This document shows positions 53,392 to 63,100 of a stretch of 64,000 bases of DNA, piece by piece. The notes below the pieces were generated by a model that did no database searches, had not been told where the DNA came from, and saw nothing but the letters and a program-made list of their open reading frames with translations. Both the position numbers and the translations under genes were made by a program. The DNA is from an uncultured Planococcus sp. Its GTDB lineage: Bacteria > Bacillota > Bacilli > Bacillales_A > Planococcaceae. The DNA is taken from assembly GCA_947493585.1 (NCBI GenBank), contig CANLRI010000001.1, forward strand, positions 1,116,001-1,180,000, read 5' to 3'. Numbering within the stretch: the first letter of the stretch is position 1; each line of letters begins with the position of its first letter.

Positions 53392-54549
53392 GTGTTAACG
53401 GATTTTTTGATGGCAATCGCCATGTTTTTTCTTAACCCTGTTTTTTATGTCGCATTATTCGCTGCGACAATGCTTGGATATTTTCGTGTCAAAAAAGAAC
53501 GCCGCATTTTCCGCACACGGATCGTGTACGGCGGAACGGAATTCAAACGCTTATTGAAAGATGGCTGGTTGTATGCGCTAATCTTATCGGTCATCGTGGC
53601 AGCTGCCGGCTTGGCAGTGCCGATGGAATGGTTGATTGCACTCAGCATCGTCAGTATCATCGTCATGCTGACGGGTTTTTATCACCTGGCCTCTTTCGTC
53701 TATTTGGCGTCCGCGTCCGCATTGGTTGTCTGGTTGTTCGAAGCCAATGATTGGACCATTAATCTTGGGTTCGCTGAAATGACAGGCAGGGGGCTTGCGG
53801 ACGGCTGGCTCATTTCAGTCGCGTTGATTGCAGGGCTTTTGCTATTCATCGAAAGCCGCATGGTCGAAAAGTCAGCTGCTGCTGCCGCTTCTCCGCGTCT
53901 GCATAAATCGGCTCGCGGATTGCGGGCTGCCGCCTATATCTCCCGTCGTCTATGGCTGATTCCGGCTGTGCTGGTCGTACCTGGAGAAATGATTTCCGAA
54001 TACGCACCGTACTGGCCTCAGCTACCAATCGGGGAATCGGCGTTTTCTTTTATTTTGTTCCCGCTGGTATTTGGATTCCAAGGACGCAGCAAACGGACAC
54101 TGCCGGTTTATTTATATCCGAAAATCGCTAAATCGGTCGCTTGGTCGGCTGTCTTGACGATTGTTCTGGCCTTATTCGGTTTCCTTTGGCAGCCGATGGC
54201 GATCATCGCGCTGGCTGCCGGTGTATTGTTCCGATTGGGAATTAGCTTGTATTATGCGCAGAAAGAGCGCAGTGGAAATTATACCGTGACCCCACAAGCA
54301 CAAGGCGTCATGATAATTGACGTGCTTCCAGGCTCTCCAGCAGAGAAGATGGGGCTTGTGCGCGGGGAAATCATCCGCAAAGTAAATGGCACGACGGTAA
54401 CAAATGAAACCGAATTATACGAAGCTATCCAGCTCAATGCAGCGCATTGCCGCCTGGAAGTCATCGACCATAATCTGGAAATGCGTTTGCGGCAGCATGT
54501 CGTCTTCCGCCATGACCACCACCGACTGGGTCTTTTGATTGTTGAGTAA
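53392..54549 (+). CDS. minJ: PDZ-domain membrane protein, MinJ-like division-site protein
   Basis: A 385-residue protein with six to eight N-terminal membrane segments and a C-terminal PDZ domain (about 295-375: VMIIDVLPGSPAEKMGLVRGE, then IRKVNGTTVTNETELYEAI). This is the build of MinJ, which links DivIVA to MinD at poles and septa in Bacillus. Assignment rests on domain layout and on position after ftsEX and just before csbA. GTG start 53392; an in-frame ATG at 53410 is the alternative. Confidence 0.8.
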   Translation: MLTDFLMAIAMFFLNPVFYVALFAATMLGYFRVKKERRIFRTRIVYGGTEFKRLLKDGWLYALILSVIVAAAGLAVPMEWLIALSIVSIIVMLTGFYHLASFVYLASASALVVWLFEANDWTINLGFAEMTGRGLADGWLISVALIAGLLLFIESRMVEKSAAAAASPRLHKSARGLRAAAYISRRLWLIPAVLVVPGEMISEYAPYWPQLPIGESAFSFILFPLVFGFQGRSKRTLPVYLYPKIAKSVAWSAVLTIVLALFGFLWQPMAIIALAAGVLFRLGISLYYAQKERSGNYTVTPQAQGVMIIDVLPGSPAEKMGLVRGEIIRKVNGTTVTNETELYEAIQLNAAHCRLEVIDHNLEMRLRQHVVFRHDHHRLGLLIVE

Positions 54550-54561
54550 GGGGAGAAGTAT

Positions 54562-54819
54562 ATGGAATCAATGGTGACCAAGTTTTTCCTATCGCTGTTT
54601 GTGCCCGGGCTTCTTGTTATCCTGTTTACACGCGTGACGTTTAATCATTATGTCGGCCTTATATTGACCGTAGCATTGATTGCTGCGGCCGTTTATGCCG
54701 GCTTTACGCATACTTGGCTATTGTTTGTCGTCAACGCCGCTTCGTTAACAGCTGGTTTCTGGTATTCGAGCAATATGTATAATAAACGAAAAAAAGCCGA
54801 AGCTCATGAAAATGAGTGA
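54562..54819 (+). CDS. csbA: CsbA-like small membrane protein
   Basis: An 85-residue protein with three hydrophobic helices and a charged tail. LFTRVTFNHYVGLILTVAL closely resembles B. subtilis CsbA, a SigB-controlled protein of unknown role. GGGGAG lies about seven bases before the ATG. Only 12 bases from minJ, so probably co-transcribed. In Bacillus csbA is followed by uvrB-uvrA; here azlCD interrupts. Confidence 0.8.
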   Translation: MESMVTKFFLSLFVPGLLVILFTRVTFNHYVGLILTVALIAAAVYAGFTHTWLLFVVNAASLTAGFWYSSNMYNKRKKAEAHENE

Positions 54820-54830
54820 CGGCTTTTTTT
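54790..54830. terminator. Bidirectional terminator, csbA / azlD
   Basis: AAAAAAGCCG-AA-GCTCAT / ATGAGT-GA-CGGCTTTTTT hairpin overlapping the csbA 3' end. Confidence 0.88.
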
Positions 54831-54831
54831 A

Positions 54832-55140
54832 TTATCCAAACCAAATTCCGTACATAGAAAGAATGGCTATAGTCCCGAGAACGACAAGGATGACGTTTGC
54901 CCCCGTAAACGCGATGGCAAAGGCTGAAACGGCACCGATGACGCCAAACCATATGTTTTCCTGTATAAAAAACACGGCAGGAAAAATCAATGCTCCGAGC
55001 ACGGCATACGGGATGTTGCGCAACACATTCTGCACGGTTTCGGGCAACTCACGGCCTTCCAAAAAGGTTAATGGTATAGCGCGTGGAATATACGTAACAA
55101 CGGCCATTCCAAAAATCATCCACCAAAACCAAGCACCCAT
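54832..55140 (-). CDS. azlD: AzlD-family branched-chain amino acid exporter subunit
   Basis: A 102-residue membrane protein with three to four helices. VTYIPRAIPLTFLEGRELPETVQNVLR, split over the first loop, is the AzlD signature. It works with AzlC to export branched-chain amino acids or analogues such as 4-azaleucine. The ATG overlaps the azlC stop by one base (TGATG), so the two are coupled. Confidence 0.9.
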   Translation of the reverse strand: MGAWFWWMIFGMAVVTYIPRAIPLTFLEGRELPETVQNVLRNIPYAVLGALIFPAVFFIQENIWFGVIGAVSAFAIAFTGANVILVVLGTIAILSMYGIWFG

Positions 55141-55832
55141 CAGGCGGCAACTCCTTTCCGTGAAATCAGTTCAATGATGATCGCTGAAGCAAGGGTCGAT
55201 ACCATGATCGCCCAACCTGTAGAGAGCCAGCCGGTTAAAAAGAACAGCGAGTTGAAAAGTGCGGCGATCAGCGCCAAGCTAAGAACTTTACGGTTGCCTT
55301 TCATGGACGGCACGAGCAAGCCGACGAACATCGCGTAAAGTGCAATCGACATGGATGCCTGTAAAAAAGCAGGAAGGCTGGCGCCAATCAAATGGCCAAG
55401 CGAAGTGAATGCTACCCAGCTTCCGTAGGAAATGACGATGACCCCGGCCGCAAAAGACGTACGGATCTTGTTGTCTGGCTGTGTGGCTAATACCGTAAAT
55501 GTTTCATCCGTTATGCCGAAAGCATATAATGCTTTCTTCCAACGGGCATCTGGCTCCATTTTTTCATTCAATGCCGCTGTCATCAAAAAATGGCGAATAT
55601 TGACGATAAAGGTATTAATGACAATGAGCGCCGGGAGTACACCGGCTGTGATAAGGGAAAGTGATATGTACTGGGCAGCGCCGGCAAAGACGAAGATGCT
55701 CATGGCGGTCGCTTCGATCAGCGACAAACCAGTCGTTTTCGCCAACAGCCCAAAAGTCAGCGCTACCGGGAAATAGCCAATGGCAATGCTGGCACCGGCT
55801 TTCAATCCGGAAGAGAATCCGTGTTCTCGCAA
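55140..55832 (-). CDS. azlC: AzlC-family branched-chain amino acid exporter subunit
   Basis: A 230-residue permease with seven to eight helices. GASIAIGYFPVALTFGLLA and the later FVFAGAAQYISLSLI are family motifs. The start is placed at TTG 55832, where AAGGAG stands eight bases upstream. The frame reaches an ATG at 55904, but it has no ribosome site and adds 24 charged residues. Operon with azlD. Confidence 0.88.
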   Translation of the reverse strand: MREHGFSSGLKAGASIAIGYFPVALTFGLLAKTTGLSLIEATAMSIFVFAGAAQYISLSLITAGVLPALIVINTFIVNIRHFLMTAALNEKMEPDARWKKALYAFGITDETFTVLATQPDNKIRTSFAAGVIVISYGSWVAFTSLGHLIGASLPAFLQASMSIALYAMFVGLLVPSMKGNRKVLSLALIAALFNSLFFLTGWLSTGWAIMVSTLASAIIIELISRKGVAA

Positions 55833-55974
55833 TTTTTTCCGCTCCTTTTGCCGCAAGTATTTCTCTTTTCCAAAACGGGAGAAAGAGTGTAAAGTAATTA
55901 TCATAGCATAGCATAATTTCTCCTGTTTTTAGATTCATTATTGAAAAATCGCGCAATTTAAAAGGAATGAGCTT

Positions 55975-56607
55975 ATGTCGGATTTTTTCACTATGGAAAA
56001 CATTGTCGAGTTGACGCAATCTTATCGGGCATTTGGCCCGTTTATCGGTTTTTTGCTTCCGTTTCTTGAATCATTTTTGCCGTTCTTGCCGCTTTTTGTC
56101 TTTGTGTTCGCCAATGCGACAGCTTATGGCCTATGGCTCGGTTTTCTGTTGTCGTGGGGCGGGGCGGTTGCGGGTTCATATACCGTATTCCTGCTGATCC
56201 GCAAGTTTGGGCAAGCACGATTTATGAATTTCATGACGCGTCACGAGAAAGTTGAAAGGCTCATCCACTGGGTAGAACGAAATGGCTTCGGACCTTTATT
56301 CTTGTTGTTGTGTTTCCCGTTTACCCCGTCGGCTTTGGTCAACTTGGTCGCGGGGTTATCGAATATCAGCCGTCATTATTATTTATTGACCTTAATGGCA
56401 GGCAAATTCGTAATGGTCTTGACGATTTCCTATGTCGGTTACGATATCCGTGCTTTATTCACCCAACCGGTCCGTACAGGCATCGTCATTGCCGTCATCG
56501 TGCTGCTTTATGTGATCGGAAAAATTTTGGAGAAGCGGCTCAATAAAAAAGTGGAAGCCGACTTCAAGCGTGCAAAAGAAGAACGCGAAAAAGAACGGCT
56601 GTCTTAA
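55975..56607 (+). CDS. TVP38/TMEM64 (VTT/DedA-like) membrane protein
   Basis: A 210-residue integral membrane protein. The central VTT region (LPLFVFVFANATAYGLWLG, then LLSWGGAVAGSYTVFLLIRKFG, then CFPFTPSALVNLVAGLSNIS) is typical of the DedA/TVP38 superfamily, whose members include lipid-carrier or phospholipid scramblases. The C-terminal tail (about 178-210) is highly charged. AAAGGA lies before the ATG. Function in this organism unknown. Confidence 0.8.
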   Translation: MSDFFTMENIVELTQSYRAFGPFIGFLLPFLESFLPFLPLFVFVFANATAYGLWLGFLLSWGGAVAGSYTVFLLIRKFGQARFMNFMTRHEKVERLIHWVERNGFGPLFLLLCFPFTPSALVNLVAGLSNISRHYYLLTLMAGKFVMVLTISYVGYDIRALFTQPVRTGIVIAVIVLLYVIGKILEKRLNKKVEADFKRAKEEREKERLS

Positions 56608-56638
56608 CGGGAAAGTCGTTCTTTTCGATTGTTTATTG

Positions 56639-56658
56639 TATAATAAGAACAAATGTTC
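56639..56658 (+). promoter_or_regulatory. Promoter -10 and candidate LexA (SOS) box of addB
   Basis: TATAAT (56639-56644) is directly followed by GAAC-AAAT-GTTC (56647-56658). This fits the core of the Gram-positive LexA/DinR operator CGAACRNRYGTTCG at all 12 central positions, with A and T instead of C and G at the ends. A bound repressor would cover the transcription start. No strong -35 is seen. Confidence 0.6.
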
Positions 56659-56680
56659 TTTTTGAGAAGGGGTGCATTAC

Positions 56681-59600
56681 ATGTCTTTACGAATTGTCTA
56701 CGGGCGCGCCGGAACTGGAAAAACCCGTTTTGTCCAAGAAGAAATCGCGGATAGTTTAAAAGACCAGGCGGATGGAGATCCGATATTTCTTATCGTCCCG
56801 GATCAGATGTCTTTTTCTACAGAGTATCGGTTGTCTGCTGCATACGGCATGAACGGCATGATCCGTGCCCAGGCCGTCACTTTTAAACGTCTTGCCTGGC
56901 GTGTGTTGCAGGAAGTCGGCGGGATCAGCCGCAAAGAAATTGATACATTTGGCTATCGCATGTTGATCCGCAGCCTGCTTGAAGAACATAAGGATGAGTT
57001 TAACTTATTTAGAAGAGCCGCTGGCAAACGGGGGTTTACTGACCAAATTGAGCAATTGATCAAAGAGTTCTCGCGTTATTGCATCGATTGCGCCGAACTC
57101 GGCACCATTCGCTCGTCTCTCGAGTCAGCAGGGGCTCCGAGGACGCTGCAGGACAAAGCAGCGGATCTAGAGCTCATCCTATTGGAAATCGATCGCAGGC
57201 TGGGCAAAGTGTTCGTGGATTCCGAGGGACATCTTGGCTTATTGAGCGAGAAAATCCGCCACTCGGAAACAATGAAGCATTCGGCTATTTATATCGACGG
57301 GTTCGTCAGTTTTACTGCGCGCGAGTTTCAAATCATCGAAGAGTTGCTGAAGCATGCAAAATCGGTGACGATCGTCTTACCGATGGATGACACGAGTAAC
57401 ACAGAAGATGAGCAGTCGCTATTCTATCAATCCGCCATCACGGCAAGCCGTCTAACGGATTTCGCCGCATTGGAAGGAATCGGGCTGGAACCCGACATAT
57501 ACCTGCAACAGCCAAAACGTTTCATGAACGAGGAACTTTTGCATCTCGAACGATTTATTGAAACCTTTCCTGCGCCATCCATCCAAGGACAAGGGGCAGT
57601 TGAAGTAGTGGAAGCGTCCAATAGGCGCGCTGAAATCCATGAGCTTGCCCGCTCGATCCGACAGCAGGTGATGGATGGCTGCCGCTATAACGACGTTGCG
57701 GTGCTGTATCGCCAGCCCGAAGTGTACGACGAACTGATCAACACCATCTTTCCGCAATACGACATCCCTTATTTCATCAGTCAAAAAAAATCAATGCTTC
57801 ATCACCCTTTGATCGAATTCAGCCGTTCTGCACTCGAAGCGGTCATCGGCAATTATGCATATGAACCGGTTTTTCGGGCATTGAAGACGGATTTGTTCTT
57901 CCCAGAAGGCAATGTCAGCAAATGGCGGGAGCGAGGAGACCAGCTTGAAAATTTCGTCTTGGCCAATGGCATCTACGGTGACCGCTGGTTTGACGATAAA
58001 CGCTGGATTTATAAAAAATATCGCGGCCTTGAATTTCATTCAGGAATCCAGACAGATGAGGAACTGGCTCTCCAAATGGAATTGCAGACTGTCCGGGATG
58101 TGGTGCGCGACCCGCTTGAGCGTTTGAAAACCCGCCTAGGAGACTGCGTGACCGGCCGGGACTTTGCCACAGCACTGTTTCAGTTTGTCGAAGAGCTTGA
58201 TGTGTATGCGAAAATTCAGCTGCTGAAAGACCGTGAAGAAGCGGATCATCACTTGCTTGCTGCAACTGAGCATGAGCAAGCATGGAATCAATGGGTCGGC
58301 GTATTGGATCAATTCGTCCTGATGTTCGGAGATAAAGAACTTGAGCTCCAAAGTGCCGCACGGATTCTTGATGAAGGTTTTGAAACATTGGAGTTTTCAC
58401 GCATTCCGCCGTCGCTCGATCAAGTGACCATCGCCAAAATGGACCTGGCGCGCTTGATGGACATCCGGTCAGTTTTCATCATCGGCGCAAATGATGGCAT
58501 CTTGCCGCAGCGCATTGAACATGAAGGGCTGTTGACCGATGCGGAGCGCGAGTGGTTCCAAAAAATCGGCATCGAACTCGCCCCAAGCTCACGCATGCGG
58601 TTGATGGATGAAACGTATATGGCATATCGTTCGTTCTCTTCTGCCTCTGACCGGCTGAGCGTCTCTTACCCGATTGCAGACGAGGAAGGAAAGGCATTAT
58701 TACCTTCTTTATACATCAGAAAAATTACCGACCTGCTTCAAATTGAACCGAAATTGGCAGCAATCGGCCCGGAAGAACTGCATGAGCCGGATGCTTTGGA
58801 ATACATTAGCCATCCACGCGCAACGCTTTCGCACCTGGCTGCCCAAATCAGGGGCGGAGAGCTTACCGGACAATGGCAGGCCGTTCTCGATTATTACCGT
58901 GAAGACCCGTTGTGGTCATCGATCATCCATCAAGTGTTCAAGCCTTTGAGCCATGCGCAAGCGGAAAAGCTATCAGAAGAGATCGCTGAATCGCTTTACG
59001 GTGCCCCGATCGCTTCGAGCGTATCCCGCATCGAGACATACCATAGCTGCCAATTCGCGCATTACGCAGCTTATGGCTTGAAACTTGAAGAACGCAGCCA
59101 ATACCGGTTGGCTGCGCCAGCGATGGGAGATTTATTCCATGCGGCAATCAAATGGATTTCCGATGAAGTGATGCGACTCGGCGTGTCCTGGTCGTCATTA
59201 AGCAAGGAACAATGCGCGGATCTTGCTAAGCGGGCAATTGAACAATTATCGCCTTATTTTGTCAATCAGATCCTGTTGAGTTCACATCGCTACCGCTATA
59301 TCCAGTACAAACTTGAGGGCATCATCCGCCAAACGGCTTTCATGCTGAGCAAGCATGCACAAGTATCCGGCTTCGTGCCGGTCGCGCTCGAAGTAGGCTT
59401 CGGCACGAAAGAGGCGATTCCACCGCTCGACATTCCGCTCGAACGCGGGCGCAAGATGAATGTCAGAGGCCGCATCGACCGCATCGATTCGACCGATATC
59501 GGCGGCAAGCCATATTTGCGGGTCGTCGATTATAAATCATCCAAGCAGGGTCTAGATCTTGGCGAAGTTTATCACGGGTTGGCCCTGCAAACCTTTACTT

Positions 59601-60157
59601 ATTTGGATGTGGCATTGACTCATTCAAAGCGCTGGCTAGGAGAGCAGGCGGAACCGGCAGGGGTGCTGTATTTCCATATGCATAACCCGATGCTGAAAAT
59701 GACGAAATTATTGACCGCAGAAGAGCTGGAAGAAGAACTGGCGAAGTCATTCAAAATGAACGGTTTGGTTGTGGAAGATCCGGAAGTCATACAGGCGATG
59801 GACGATCAGATCGACGGATATTCGAATGTCATTCCAGTGCGTCTCAATAAAAACGGCTCGGTCTCGAAAGGCTCATCGAAAACAGTCGAAAAAGATGATA
59901 TGGAAACGATCCGTAAGTTTGTCCGGAAAAAACACCAAGGGGCAGGGAATGGCATTCTTGACGGCAATACAGCCGTATCTCCGTACCGCTTGAAAGATAG
60001 TACCCCTTGCCAATTCTGTAATTTCCGGTCGGTGTGCCAATTTGACCCGAGTGATCCAGACCAGAGCTACCGCAAATTGCCGGTGTTGAGCCCCGACCAG
60101 GCAGTGGAGAAAATACGCAAGGAGTTGAGCGCTGATGATACCGGAAAAACCGAATGA
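56681..60157 (+). CDS. addB: Helicase-nuclease AddAB, subunit AddB
   Basis: A 1158-residue subunit of the complex that resects double-strand breaks up to Chi and loads RecA. Walker A GRAGTGKTRF is at the N-terminus, the inactive helicase-like core in the middle, and a RecB-like nuclease domain with RVVDYKSSKQGLDL near the C-terminus. The four iron-sulfur cysteines are visible: one in SCQFAHYAAYGL and three in CQFCNFRSVC. Start 56681 has AAGGGG upstream. It overlaps addA by 23 bases. Confidence 0.95.
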   Translation: MSLRIVYGRAGTGKTRFVQEEIADSLKDQADGDPIFLIVPDQMSFSTEYRLSAAYGMNGMIRAQAVTFKRLAWRVLQEVGGISRKEIDTFGYRMLIRSLLEEHKDEFNLFRRAAGKRGFTDQIEQLIKEFSRYCIDCAELGTIRSSLESAGAPRTLQDKAADLELILLEIDRRLGKVFVDSEGHLGLLSEKIRHSETMKHSAIYIDGFVSFTAREFQIIEELLKHAKSVTIVLPMDDTSNTEDEQSLFYQSAITASRLTDFAALEGIGLEPDIYLQQPKRFMNEELLHLERFIETFPAPSIQGQGAVEVVEASNRRAEIHELARSIRQQVMDGCRYNDVAVLYRQPEVYDELINTIFPQYDIPYFISQKKSMLHHPLIEFSRSALEAVIGNYAYEPVFRALKTDLFFPEGNVSKWRERGDQLENFVLANGIYGDRWFDDKRWIYKKYRGLEFHSGIQTDEELALQMELQTVRDVVRDPLERLKTRLGDCVTGRDFATALFQFVEELDVYAKIQLLKDREEADHHLLAATEHEQAWNQWVGVLDQFVLMFGDKELELQSAARILDEGFETLEFSRIPPSLDQVTIAKMDLARLMDIRSVFIIGANDGILPQRIEHEGLLTDAEREWFQKIGIELAPSSRMRLMDETYMAYRSFSSASDRLSVSYPIADEEGKALLPSLYIRKITDLLQIEPKLAAIGPEELHEPDALEYISHPRATLSHLAAQIRGGELTGQWQAVLDYYREDPLWSSIIHQVFKPLSHAQAEKLSEEIAESLYGAPIASSVSRIETYHSCQFAHYAAYGLKLEERSQYRLAAPAMGDLFHAAIKWISDEVMRLGVSWSSLSKEQCADLAKRAIEQLSPYFVNQILLSSHRYRYIQYKLEGIIRQTAFMLSKHAQVSGFVPVALEVGFGTKEAIPPLDIPLERGRKMNVRGRIDRIDSTDIGGKPYLRVVDYKSSKQGLDLGEVYHGLALQTFTYLDVALTHSKRWLGEQAEPAGVLYFHMHNPMLKMTKLLTAEELEEELAKSFKMNGLVVEDPEVIQAMDDQIDGYSNVIPVRLNKNGSVSKGSSKTVEKDDMETIRKFVRKKHQGAGNGILDGNTAVSPYRLKDSTPCQFCNFRSVCQFDPSDPDQSYRKLPVLSPDQAVEKIRKELSADDTGKTE

Positions 60158-63100
60158 TGCCACATGGACCGACGAACAATGGCAGGCGATCTGGGCCAAG
60201 GGGCAGGATATGCTCGTGTCGGCTGCGGCAGGATCCGGAAAAACGGCTGTCTTGATCAAGCGGATGATCGAAAAAGTGCTTGATGAACAAGATCCGATAT
60301 CCGTCGACGAATTATTGGTCGTGACCTTTACGAACGCCTCTGCAGCGGAAATGCGCCACCGCATGTCGGCTGCATTGGAGCAGGCAGTCGCAGCGCAACC
60401 AGAATCCGTTCATTTAAAAAAACAGCTGCGGCTGATCAATAAAGCACAAATTTCGACTTTGCATTCATTCTGCCTTCAAGTCGTGAAGCAATACGCCTAC
60501 TTATTGGAAATTGATCCCGGCTTCCGCATCGCGGGAGATACGGAGGCGGCATTACTGCGTGATGATGTAATGGAAGCAGTGCTCGAGTCAGCTTATGAAG
60601 GCGAAGTGCGCGAGAAGGTTTACAGGCTCGCAGATAGCTTCACTTCCGATCGCAGCGACCAAGCCATGGAGATCTTGCTGGGCAAATTATATGATTATTC
60701 ACGTGTGCACCCGGAACCGGAAATGTGGCTTGAACAATTGCCAAAGCTATACGATGTACCGGAACATGCAACAATTGACGAATTGCCGTTTATGGAAGAG
60801 TTGAAAATGACGATACGTCATAGTTTTGAAGCGGCGCTTGATTTGCTGGATGAAGGATGGGAGCTTTCTACCCGTCCGGATGGGCCGGCCATTTTAGAAG
60901 AGAATTTTCGGATGGATGCTACATTGATCCGCGCCGCAATCGATGCACTGGATGAGTCCTGGGCATCGCTTCATGCATATGCGCGAAACATTAAATGGGA
61001 GCGGCTGGCATCCGTGAAAAAGGATTCTTGCGATCCGCAGTTGGCGGAAGAAGCGAAAGCGCGGAGAAACGAAGCGAAAAAGCTCTTTAATGACGTGAAA
61101 GACGGCTATTTCACCCGGGCGCCTGAGCGGCTGCTTGAGGAGATGCGTGAAATGGCGCCGCTCATGACAACATTGGTCGATTTGACGAAGCGCTTTGCAG
61201 AAGATTACAAAGCCCTTAAAATTGACCGGGGTTTAGTGGATTTCTCGGATTTGGAACATTACGCTTTGAAAATTTTGAGCGATGGCGGGGATCCTTCTGC
61301 CATTGCACAGGATTACCGTGCACGGTTCAAGGAAGTGTTAGTCGACGAATACCAGGATACGAATATGCTGCAAGAAACGATACTCGGCCTTGTGAAATCG
61401 GGATCTGAACAAGACGGTAATTTATTCATGGTGGGGGATGTTAAACAGTCCATCTACCGCTTCCGCCTGGCAGAGCCGATGCTATTCCTTGGCAAGTATT
61501 CCCGTTTTAACCGGGAAGCTCACGAGACGGGCCTGCGAATCGATTTAAATGCCAATTTCAGGAGCCGCAAGGAAGTGCTTGATGGCACCAATTACATCTT
61601 TTCGCAGATCATGGGCGAGCGCGTCGGTGAAATCAGCTATGATGAAGATGCGGCACTGAAGCCAAAAGCTCCCTATCCCGATGAAGATGTGCCAATCCAC
61701 TTAACGCTCATTCATGAACCGGAAACGGAAGAAACCGAAGAAATGCCAGTTGATATGGACAAGTCACAATGGGAAGCTCGTTGGATTGCAAAAAAAATCC
61801 GCTTGATGATCGATGCGGGAACGCTCGTGCATGATCCGTGGAGCGGGAAAGAGCGCCCTCTTGAATACCGTGACATTGTTGTGTTGATGCGTTCAATGAC
61901 TTGGTCGGGTGATTTTTCTGATGAATTCAAAATGGCTGGTGTTCCTCTGTACGCAGAATTAAGCGGCGGGTATTTCGATGCTCTTGAAGTGATGATTATG
62001 CTCAATACGTTGCGCGTCATCGATAACCCATATCAAGATATTCCTCTTGCTGCCGTATTACGCGCGCCTTTTTTCGGCCTGCAGGAAAATGAGTTGGCAG
62101 CGATTCGTCTTGCTGATTCAAAAGGAACGTTTTACGATGCGTTAAAAGCGTTTATCCGCATTGGTACGATGGCAGAAGAAACGCGTCTCAAGCTGTCCCG
62201 CTTTACGAGCAGTCTTCATGCTTGGCGGAATTTGGCGCGCAGAGGCTCCTTATCCGAGTTGATTTGGAAAGTGTACTTGGATACGAATTACTACGAAATG
62301 GCGGGTGCCATGTCAAACGGCAAGCAGCGCCAAGCGAATTTGCGTGCCCTTCATGACCGAGCGCTCGAATATGAAAAAACCGCTTTTCGCGGATTGTTCC
62401 GGTTCTTGCGGTTTATTGACCGCATGCGGGAGCGTGGCGATGATCTTGGGACTGCGAAATCATTGAGTGAAAAGGAAAATGTTGTCCGTCTCATGACTGT
62501 CCATAAATCGAAAGGCCTGGAGTTTCCAGTCGTCTTTTTTGCGGGGACTGGAAGGCCGTTCAATGAAATGGATTTCCACAAACCGTATTTATTCGACCAG
62601 CAATATGGGCTAGCGGTCAAGGCCGTCAATCCCGAAACGCGGATCGAATACACATCACTGCCTTATCTCGCCGTTAAAGAGATGAAGCAATTACAGATGA
62701 AGGCAGAAGAAATGCGGGTTTTGTATGTAGCGATGACACGTGCAAAAGAAAAACTCTACTTAACTGCATCTATAAAAGATCTCGATCGCTTGTTGGAGAA
62801 ATGGAAGACCGCATCAGGCGATTTGCTATTGCCTGATTTTAAACGGTCGCGTGCGAAGTCCTATTTGGATTGGATCGGCCCTGCCGTTTCCAGACATCCC
62901 GACGCCGAAGAGCTGCATGCAGGCGGCGAAGTGCTCGAGCATCACTCGCGCTTTCAAATCGATATTGTTGAGACGGTCTCCTTAGAAGAGCCTCAGCTCT
63001 TGCTAGAAGCACAACACGACCGGCCAGAAGCAGAAGCCGATGCAGCGTTGATCCACAGCCGATTTGATTTTACTTATCCCCATCGAGCAGCTGTCGAAAA

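Noticed and set aside
55833..55904. Upstream ATG start of azlC
   Set aside because: No ribosome site; the TTG at 55832 has AAGGAG at good spacing and gives the usual protein length.
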